Assembly: GCA_029880105.1 (NCBI GenBank)
Contig: JAOUPA010000053.1
Location: 1 to 11,334, forward strand
DNA: 11,334 nt
Source of the DNA: Gammaproteobacteria bacterium
GTDB taxonomy: Bacteria; Pseudomonadota; Gammaproteobacteria; SZUA-229
Reading direction: 5' to 3'
The position numbers were made by a program, and so were the translations under genes. Positions 6,240 through 11,334 of the stretch are shown here, piece by piece (the first letter of the stretch is position 1; each line of letters begins with the position of its first letter). The notes beneath the pieces are model-generated. The model was not told where the DNA came from. It did not search any database and worked only from the letters and a program-made list of their open reading frames with translations.

Positions 6240-6835
6240 ATAATCACAGCCAGGAAAATTGCCTGCCCGTCTTCCCTCTTAATACCGTTATGTTTGTTAA
6301 CGGTATTCTGCAATTACAGATATTTGAGCAGCGTTATTTGCAAATGATCAAAACCTGTCTGAAGAATCAACATGGTTTTATCACTACCTTAATTCGTAGC
6401 GGCAGAGAGGTAGGGGATACACCCGATGTATATCCCATAGGCTGTTATGTCGATATTATTGACTGGAACACACTCGACAATAGCCTGCTGGGTATTACCA
6501 CTCAGGCACGTCAGCGAGTGCGCCTCACAAAAACATATATCCACAATGACCAGTTAATGACGGCTGATTTTGATTATATCGATAATCTCAGTCCTACGGA
6601 ACACGTGCTAATAGACCAGGAACTTTTATCTTTACTGCAGGCCTTGCATGAACATCCATTCGTTGCCACCAGGTACCCTGAGATTGATTATTCATCCAGC
6701 ATCGAAATCGCCTATAAACTCTGCGAGTTACTACCGATATCTAATACTGATAAGCAAAAACTGCTAGAGGCCGAGCATAGTCATCTATTACTGGACCAGC
6801 TAAAAACCATTATTGCCAATCTTGAAAACCTGTAA
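6236..6835 (+). CDS. Stand-alone LON substrate-binding-domain protein
   Basis: A 199-residue protein made of one LON N-terminal substrate-binding domain (PUA-like fold) plus helices, without the AAA+ and serine-protease parts of Lon. Family marks are LPVFPLNTVMF (10-20), LQIFEQRYLQMI (27-38), IRSGREVGDTP (53-63) and LLGITTQARQRVRL (84-97); residues 120-199 form a helical tail. Short LON proteins of this kind are common in proteobacteria and mostly uncharacterised; they are thought to bind polypeptides but cannot degrade them. The start is TTG at 6236, overlapping the upstream stop as TTGA; no ATG occurs before the conserved domain. CCAGG seven bases earlier can serve as ribosome site. The overlap implies translational coupling with the degenerate M48 protein, suggesting the two act together. 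Confidence 0.88.
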   Translation: MNNHSQENCLPVFPLNTVMFVNGILQLQIFEQRYLQMIKTCLKNQHGFITTLIRSGREVGDTPDVYPIGCYVDIIDWNTLDNSLLGITTQARQRVRLTKTYIHNDQLMTADFDYIDNLSPTEHVLIDQELLSLLQALHEHPFVATRYPEIDYSSSIEIAYKLCELLPISNTDKQKLLEAEHSHLLLDQLKTIIANLENL

Positions 6836-6871
6836 GACTCACTGAATTTATCTCTGGTGATACTATTTCTG

Positions 6872-6877
6872 TATAAT
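6872..6877 (+). promoter_or_regulatory. Candidate -10 element for djlA
   Basis: TATAAT at 6872-6877 in the 109-base gap before djlA would start transcription near 6884, about 60 bases ahead of the djlA ATG and 23 ahead of the short upstream ORF. No convincing -35 lies 17 bases upstream (TATCTC). djlA may thus have its own promoter, or also be read through from the LON gene, since no terminator is seen between them. Confidence 0.4.
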
Positions 6878-6906
6878 CGATGCACTATTTTACAGCGGTA
6901 AATAAC

Positions 6907-6945
6907 ATGCAACTCAATACTCAAACTCTAGGACAATTTTACTAA
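6907..6945 (+). CDS. Possible 12-residue leader peptide upstream of djlA
   Basis: ATG at 6907 opens a frame MQLNTQTLGQFY that stops with TAA at 6943-6945, sharing its last A with the djlA start in a TAATG overlap. The djlA ATG itself has a poor ribosome site (AGGA 11 bases away), so translation could depend on ribosomes ending the short ORF. The short ORF has only a weak GCGGT upstream. It may be a coupling leader or chance. Confidence 0.3.
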   Translation: MQLNTQTLGQFY

Positions 6946-7712
6946 TGGCCTGGTGGGGCACCTTACTCGGTGGCACTCTGGGTTACATGCTCGGCGGTCC
7001 ACTCGGCGCTATGCTTGGTGCTGCCCTCGGTGGCAATTTTGATCGTGGCCTGAATCTTTCAGACCAGCTCGATAGTGGCAATATGGAGCGAGTACAGGCT
7101 GCATTTTTTACCGCTACGTTTTCCATTATGGGCCATGTCGCCAAGGCTGATGGCAAAGTCACCCCTGATGAAATTGCATCAGCCAGCCATATCATGGGCC
7201 AGATGCAGCTCAACAAGGAGCAAATAGCTGCAGCCAAAAAATTATTCAACGAGGGTAAAAATACCGATTTTCCACTCGATGATATCCTGTCCCAGTTCAG
7301 GAAAGAATGTCACCGGCGCCGTAACCTGATACAAATGTTTCTTGAAATACAGATTGCCATCGCCATGGCTGATGGTCACCTGCATGCAAAAGAGCAGCAG
7401 CTGATTTATCACATTGGTCAGCAACTTGGTTTTGCGCGCACGCATATTGATCAGCTGCTACGCTTCACCAGTGGCTCGACACATGCACAGCAAAGTCATG
7501 CTCAATCACTGGATGATGCCTATGCTATTCTCGGTGTGAAACCATCGGATTCAGATGCTGAGATAAAAAAGGCATATCGACGCTTAATGAGTCAGCATCA
7601 TCCTGATAAACTAGTCGCTAAAGGCTTACCAGAGGAAATGGTAAAAATAGCCACTGAAAAAACCCAGGAAATTCATAAGGCCTACGACCTTATAAAATCA
7701 AAGCGCAATTAG
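6945..7712 (+). CDS. djlA: Co-chaperone DjlA (TerB domain plus C-terminal J domain)
   Basis: DjlA is a membrane-attached type III DnaJ protein that stimulates the DnaK ATPase through its J domain. The 255-residue product follows E. coli DjlA along its length: an N-terminal hydrophobic glycine-rich segment (about 3-30, GGTLGYMLGGPLGAMLGAALG), a TerB-like domain (about 53-172) with FSIMGHVAKADGKVTPDEI (59-77) and RNLIQMFLEIQIAIAMADG (126-144), a short Gln/Ser/His linker (174-188), and a C-terminal J domain (189-253) with the essential HPD at 219-221 followed by KLVAKGLPEEM. The N-terminal segment is a GxxxG-type helix, as in the dimerising membrane anchor of DjlA. E. coli DjlA takes part in envelope stress and capsule signalling; that role here is inference. 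Its neighbours are a LON-domain gene upstream and a 107-residue ORF 11 bases downstream. Confidence 0.95.
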   Translation: MAWWGTLLGGTLGYMLGGPLGAMLGAALGGNFDRGLNLSDQLDSGNMERVQAAFFTATFSIMGHVAKADGKVTPDEIASASHIMGQMQLNKEQIAAAKKLFNEGKNTDFPLDDILSQFRKECHRRRNLIQMFLEIQIAIAMADGHLHAKEQQLIYHIGQQLGFARTHIDQLLRFTSGSTHAQQSHAQSLDDAYAILGVKPSDSDAEIKKAYRRLMSQHHPDKLVAKGLPEEMVKIATEKTQEIHKAYDLIKSKRN

Positions 7713-7723
7713 GCAGGAATATT

Positions 7724-8047
7724 ATGAAAATTGAAGGCCCACTAAAAATTAGCATCGCTGATACCGATACCGGTGACCGTGAGCTACAGCTTAAATTTAC
7801 ACCTGAATTTAAGGCCATGAAACTCAATGAGCAGTGCGATGCCTTCCATGAATTTATCCATTACCTGAAAACAGAAATTGATGTACTTGAGGACAACGAC
7901 CCCAATCGACAGGGTATGCTAACTATTCTACAAATTGCCGAGCAGCTGCTACCGCACGTAGAATCGAATGAAATCCCACTTGAAGATGCCATTATCGTTA
8001 ATATTCATGTCGATAGTCCTTTTGGCAACCTGATTACTAAAAACTAG
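7724..8047 (+). CDS. Conserved-looking 107-residue protein of unknown function
   Basis: I do not recognise this protein. It is acidic, soluble and without signal peptide or Cys pairs. The first 25 residues look like beta strands (MKIEGPLKISIADTD, then ELQLKF). A helical middle part follows (28-80, including FHEFIHYLKTEIDVLEDNDP at 41-60 and LTILQIAEQLLPHVE), then a final strand region (AIIVNIHVDS). The alpha/beta pattern and good ribosome site (GCAGGAA four bases before the ATG) support a real gene. It starts 11 bases after djlA, so it is probably co-transcribed and possibly linked to DjlA or chaperone function (inference). Its TAG stop lies in CTAG, which is also the stop of the convergent gene. 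Confidence 0.78.
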   Translation: MKIEGPLKISIADTDTGDRELQLKFTPEFKAMKLNEQCDAFHEFIHYLKTEIDVLEDNDPNRQGMLTILQIAEQLLPHVESNEIPLEDAIIVNIHVDSPFGNLITKN

Positions 8048-8448
8048 CCGCGTGTAGAACCGCTTAGCTCCCAGGCATAGGCACAATCCAGTTCTGATAA
8101 CACGGCAGTCACGCCCTGACTGCCATCTTCCAGCATGGTATGTACCGGTGTGCGTTTCTGAAAACGGCGATGCGGCATATTCATCCAGCGCGCACCCATG
8201 TTCAGGTTTCTTGGATAGGATGTACGCAAGGCATCAATGATCCCTAACAAAGATCGGATACGCAGATTCACCGACTCGATATCTGGTAACGGTGTATTTT
8301 CACGAAATTTTTGCAGGTGACGACTACGTTGCCCTTCTGGCAAATCTAGCAATGCCATGATCTGCTCACCTGATAGCCCCCACTCATCAACGGCTGCCAT
8401 AATCTTTAGCGTTGCTGCCATACGTTGAGATTCTGTTAATTCGTTCAT
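8044..8448 (-). CDS. Orphan MbcA/ParS/Xre antitoxin-family protein
   Basis: A 134-residue protein with an N-terminal helical Xre-like DNA-binding region (about 8-55, including DEWGLSGEQIMALLDLP at 21-37) and a C-terminal MbcA/ParS/Xre toxin-binding-type domain (DUF2384): ARWMNMPHRRFQKRTPVHTM (86-105) then LEDGSQGVTAVLSELDCAYAW (106-126 region). In this family the C-terminal domain usually neutralises a RES-domain toxin encoded next to it. No RES gene is present on either side here, so this is an orphan, perhaps a transcription regulator. Similar stand-alone proteins with RNLNMGARWMN-type sequence occur in other gammaproteobacteria. The ribosome site is weak (GAGAAA). It diverges from the deformylase gene and converges on the 107-residue ORF, sharing the CTAG palindrome for both stops. 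Confidence 0.82.
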   Translation of the reverse strand: MNELTESQRMAATLKIMAAVDEWGLSGEQIMALLDLPEGQRSRHLQKFRENTPLPDIESVNLRIRSLLGIIDALRTSYPRNLNMGARWMNMPHRRFQKRTPVHTMLEDGSQGVTAVLSELDCAYAWELSGSTRG

Positions 8449-8523
8449 ATTATTTCTCGAAACTGTTTTTTACGACATAATAGTATGATTGAAGTTTAGC
8501 ATGATTATAAATCAGGAAGCGAC
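8449..8523. promoter_or_regulatory. 75-base divergent upstream region of the Xre-like gene and def
   Basis: This AT-rich gap must hold the start signals of both divergent genes. On the plus strand TATGAT at 8484-8489 is the best -10-like match but lacks a good -35; TATAAA at 8506-8511 is closer to the start. AGGAAG (8515-8520) is a good ribosome site for def. No clear operator palindrome was found, although the Xre-like protein might bind here. Confidence 0.3.
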
Positions 8524-9033
8524 ATGGCCATTAAACCTGTTTTACGTATGGGTAATCCACTTTTATTACAACAGGCAAGAGCCATTACAGATTTTGATTC
8601 CCATGAACTTAATGCGTTAATCAGGGATATGCAGGATACAATGCGAGCCGAAGACGGCGCCGGCCTGGCTGCACCACAAATCGGCGAGAGCGTCCGGGTT
8701 GTGATTTTTGGTGTTGATAAAAATCCACGTTACCCAGATGCCGAAGCAGTACCACAGACAATTTTAATCAATCCAACAATCACGACTCTCAGTGATGACA
8801 TGGATGAAGGCTGGGAAGGCTGCCTGAGCTTACCCGGCTTACGTGGCCTGGTGCCACGGTATCGCCATATCAAATATTCAGGATTCGATCTTTATGGCAA
8901 TGCATTCGAAGTCGAAGCAACAGGCTTTCATGCTCGAGTGGTACAGCATGAGTGCGACCATCTTGATGGCATTCTGTATCCGCAACGTATAAAAGACTTA
9001 AGGCAGTTTGCCTACACAAGTGAACTACTTTAA
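8524..9033 (+). CDS. def: Peptide deformylase
   Basis: Removes the formyl group from the N-terminal methionine of nascent proteins, using a bound metal (Fe2+ in vivo). The 169-residue product has all three family motifs: GAGLAAPQI (45-53), EGCLSLPG (98-105) with metal ligand C100, and QHECDHLDG (141-149) with metal ligands H142 and H146 and catalytic E143. Length and motifs fit a type I bacterial enzyme. The insertion DKNPRYPDAEAVPQTI (65-80) and RGLVPRYRHIKYSGFD are like the second, stand-alone deformylase of many gammaproteobacteria. The usual def-fmt pairing is absent here, so a further def elsewhere in the genome is likely (inference). The ATG at 8524 follows AGGAAG by three bases. Its TAA stop lies in TTAA, which also gives the stop of the convergent gene. 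Confidence 0.95.
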   Translation: MAIKPVLRMGNPLLLQQARAITDFDSHELNALIRDMQDTMRAEDGAGLAAPQIGESVRVVIFGVDKNPRYPDAEAVPQTILINPTITTLSDDMDEGWEGCLSLPGLRGLVPRYRHIKYSGFDLYGNAFEVEATGFHARVVQHECDHLDGILYPQRIKDLRQFAYTSELL

Positions 9034-11334
9034 CAGTGCTCCATAGTACAGTTCAGCACTTCCCTAAACTGATCAAAATCAGCAGGCCTGCCAATGTAAT
9101 AACCCTGCACGGTTTCCGTACCACGTGCTCGCAGGAATTCAAACTGCTCCTGCGTTTCTACGCCTTCAGCAATCAAACTCAGCCCCAGGCTATGTGCCAT
9201 AGCAATAATGGCCTCACATAAAGCTGTATCATCATTATTTTTTCCAATATCACGCACGAATGCCTGATCAATCTTAAGCACATCAAACGGGAATCGTTTC
9301 AAATAACTCAATGACGAATAACCAGTACCAAAGTCATCAATTGACAGTTTTATATTCATATCTTTAAAACTGTTAAGGATTGACACTACTTCGGGCACAT
9401 CCTTCATCAGCAGTCGCTCGGTAATTTCAAATTCCAGACAATCCCCGGCAATATCATGCTTGTTCAACATACTGGCAATGAGTTCTGAAAAATCCTTATC
9501 TCTCACCTGACGACTGGAAAGATTTATCGCAAAATAAAAATCTCTACCAAATCCTTCATTTTGTAGGCGCTTTATATCACTACAGGCAGTGTTCAGAACC
9601 CATTCGCCAATATCAACGATAAGACCACTCTCCTCTGCCAGTGGAATAAATATTTCTGGTGAGACACTACCCAGCTCCTCATCATCCCAGCGGATTAGCG
9701 CCTCTGCACCTATCACCCTCTTTGAGTGTGCATCCATCAATGGCTGATACTTCAAACTAAACCTGTTGTTTTCTAATGCAGAACGCAGGCGTGTATCAAT
9801 TTCAACACGCCTGATTACCGTATCACTCATCTCTGGTGAAAACATTTCATAGGTGTTTCGCCCCTTACTCTTGCCACGATACATTGCCGTATCCGAATTG
9901 CGCAGTAGAATGTGCGGATCATCACCGTCCCTCGGAAACAGGGCAACACCAATGCTCACGGTAACTGAAAATTCCATGTTATCAATCGTGCATGGCTGTG
10001 AAACGCGATCCAGGATTTCCTGTGTCTTTAATTGAATAAACTGCTCATATTCAGCTTCACTTTCACACTCAGTACCACCCAGCTCAGTCAGTAGAATAAG
10101 AAATTCATCTCCACCAAGCCGAGCCACTGTATCAACATCACGTACGCACCCTGTAAGCCGGCCGGCCATCTTGACAAGAAATTTATCGCCCGCCGAATGT
10201 CCTAGCGTGTCATTAATATTTTTAAAGTGGTCAAAGTCCAGGTACAACACAGCAATGTGCTTCTTGGTTCGCACTGCATTCGCAATTGCCTGTTGTAGTC
10301 GGTCATAAGCAAGTGAACGATTAGGCAGGTCGGTCAGCTTGTCATAACTCGCCTGATACAATAACCTGTCTTCATAGTCTTTACGCAAGGTAATATCTTC
10401 CTTGATCGCCAGGTAATGCGTCTTCTTACCCTCGGCATTAATTACTGGCGATATTGTCATACTCTCCCAGTAACATTCGCCACTTTTCTTTTTATTATAG
10501 ATTTCACCAGTCCAGGAGCGCCCCTCTTCGATTGCATCCCACATACTCTTATATTGGCGTGATGGAGTTGTACCTGATGCCAGTATGCCAGGGTCTTTTC
10601 CTATTACTTCATCTGCAGTGTAACCTGTTACCCTGCAAAACTCAGGGTTTACATATTCAATACCACCTTTAAGGTCAGTAATCATTACTGACACTGGGCT
10701 GTGCTCAATCGCCTGTGATAGCTGTCTCAGGTTATCTGCGGTCAATTTGTGCTGCTCGACTTCACTCTCCAGATTCATCACCAGCTCATTAATATTCAGC
10801 GTCATGCTATTAAATGCTTTCGCCAGGCCACCTACCTCATCATCGGCTTCAACATTTGCAATCACTTTTAAATTGCCTTCACCTATCTGTTTAACTACTT
10901 CTGTCAGTCTGCGAATAGGGCCGAGCAGGTACTGCGTAGCACCGAGCATAATAAAAATCACAACAATTGAAATAGAAATGGCCAGTACTAGAGAGCTACT
11001 TAGCTGTTCATCTATCGGCTCCAAAAAGACGTCTCTTGGCTGTGCAAACAACAGTAACCATGGCGCGGTTTCCAGCTTGATTGCTGAAACAAGATATGGA
11101 ACCGTACCCAGGCCATAAAAGTTGGCCTCGAGCAGGCTGGCATTAGCTTCAGCACCCTGTATTTCTTCCAGCCACTGCTGATCTTCCAGGTTTGCATCTG
11201 TTATTTTCGATGGTAATCTTTTCATGTTACGCAGAGCTTTAATTTTCTCTTCATCGATTTTTGCTGAAAGCGTATACTGTAAATCTGTTCGACGTCCATG
11301 AACCAGTCTCATCAAATTTTCATCAAGCAGCATC
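9030..11334 (-). CDS. Membrane sensor with HAMP, PAS, GGDEF and EAL domains (5' end beyond window)
   Basis: A c-di-GMP signalling protein, 767 residues visible; the N-terminus is cut by the window edge. Order in the visible part: the end of a periplasmic sensor domain (1-110, Cache-like), a membrane helix (about 112-136), HAMP (137-190), PAS (205-318), diguanylate cyclase domain (about 325-495) and phosphodiesterase domain (about 510-760). The cyclase site is GGDEF (407-411) with the RxxD inhibition site RDVD (398-401) five residues before it. The EAL domain keeps its key residues: E544 in EAL, N604 in NLSS, E636 in EITE, D666 and D667 in DDFG, K687 in KID, E723 in EGVET and Q743. Both domains therefore look competent, so the net direction is not predictable; the PAS and periplasmic parts would decide. 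The Met at 11331-11333 is unlikely to be the true start, since a whole first helix and much of the sensor would be missing. The stop shares TTAA with def. Confidence 0.93.
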   Translation of the reverse strand, partial: MLLDENLMRLVHGRRTDLQYTLSAKIDEEKIKALRNMKRLPSKITDANLEDQQWLEEIQGAEANASLLEANFYGLGTVPYLVSAIKLETAPWLLLFAQPRDVFLEPIDEQLSSSLVLAISISIVVIFIMLGATQYLLGPIRRLTEVVKQIGEGNLKVIANVEADDEVGGLAKAFNSMTLNINELVMNLESEVEQHKLTADNLRQLSQAIEHSPVSVMITDLKGGIEYVNPEFCRVTGYTADEVIGKDPGILASGTTPSRQYKSMWDAIEEGRSWTGEIYNKKKSGECYWESMTISPVINAEGKKTHYLAIKEDITLRKDYEDRLLYQASYDKLTDLPNRSLAYDRLQQAIANAVRTKKHIAVLYLDFDHFKNINDTLGHSAGDKFLVKMAGRLTGCVRDVDTVARLGGDEFLILLTELGGTECESEAEYEQFIQLKTQEILDRVSQPCTIDNMEFSVTVSIGVALFPRDGDDPHILLRNSDTAMYRGKSKGRNTYEMFSPEMSDTVIRRVEIDTRLRSALENNRFSLKYQPLMDAHSKRVIGAEALIRWDDEELGSVSPEIFIPLAEESGLIVDIGEWVLNTACSDIKRLQNEGFGRDFYFAINLSSRQVRDKDFSELIASMLNKHDIAGDCLEFEITERLLMKDVPEVVSILNSFKDMNIKLSIDDFGTGYSSLSYLKRFPFDVLKIDQAFVRDIGKNNDDTALCEAIIAMAHSLGLSLIAEGVETQEQFEFLRARGTETVQGYYIGRPADFDQFREVLNCTMEHC

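Noticed and set aside
8489..8511. TTGAAG and TATAAA as a def promoter pair
   Set aside because: The spacing is only 11 bases, too short for a sigma70 promoter.
10454..11118. Plus-strand open frames opposite the PAS/HAMP region of the GGDEF/EAL gene
   Set aside because: They are shadows of the opposite coding strand and show no domain or start signal.
1..11334. CRISPR array, tRNA, IS element or prophage signature
   Set aside because: No regularly spaced direct repeats, cloverleaf, transposase or terminal inverted repeats were seen on either strand by reading.

Overview
The window looks like a chromosomal segment of a gammaproteobacterium. GreB, the TerB/J-domain co-chaperone DjlA, the peptide deformylase and the stand-alone MbcA/ParS/Xre-type protein all have gammaproteobacterial sequence character. 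I cannot name a genus. Genes are very tightly packed. I see no transposase, phage gene, CRISPR array, rRNA or tRNA. No gene-free gap exceeds about 180 bases.

Layout, left to right. (1) The left edge holds the 5' part of a small basic ORF on the minus strand (1-191), diverging from greB (346-855, +). greB runs convergently into a thioredoxin gene (857-1225, -) with a single base between the stops. (2) From the divergent trx upstream region a compact plus-strand operon starts: a small cupin (1329-1604), a 62-residue two-helix membrane protein (1616-1804) and an MgtC/SapB-family membrane protein (1813-2517). (3) It meets a minus-strand block: a dihydrolipoyl-dehydrogenase-like flavoprotein (2543-3934) preceded by a strong hairpin terminator and a Fur-superfamily regulator resembling Irr (4048-4479). 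(4) After an AT-rich control region with two divergent TATAAT hexamers, each inside an inverted repeat, a plus-strand set begins. It has an M48-like membrane protein whose zinc-protease residues are largely replaced (4704-6239), a stand-alone LON substrate-binding-domain protein joined to it by a TTGA start/stop overlap (6236-6835), djlA (6945-7712) with a 12-codon upstream ORF, and an unrecognised 107-residue protein (7724-8047). (5) An orphan MbcA/ParS/Xre-type protein (8044-8448, -) diverges from a peptide deformylase gene (8524-9033, +). Deformylase is convergent with a large 5'-truncated sensor/PAS/GGDEF/EAL protein (9030-11334, -).

Themes. Block 4 collects protein-quality-control modules without catalytic protease parts: a degenerate M48 protein, a LON domain without ATPase or protease, and a DnaK co-chaperone. 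A joint proteostasis role is an attractive but unproven inference and is the best candidate here for an undescribed system. Block 3 pairs an Irr-like, possibly haem- or iron-responsive regulator with a flavin disulfide reductase. The right end encodes c-di-GMP signalling. Two convergent gene pairs share a 4-base palindrome (CTAG, TTAA) that supplies both stop codons.
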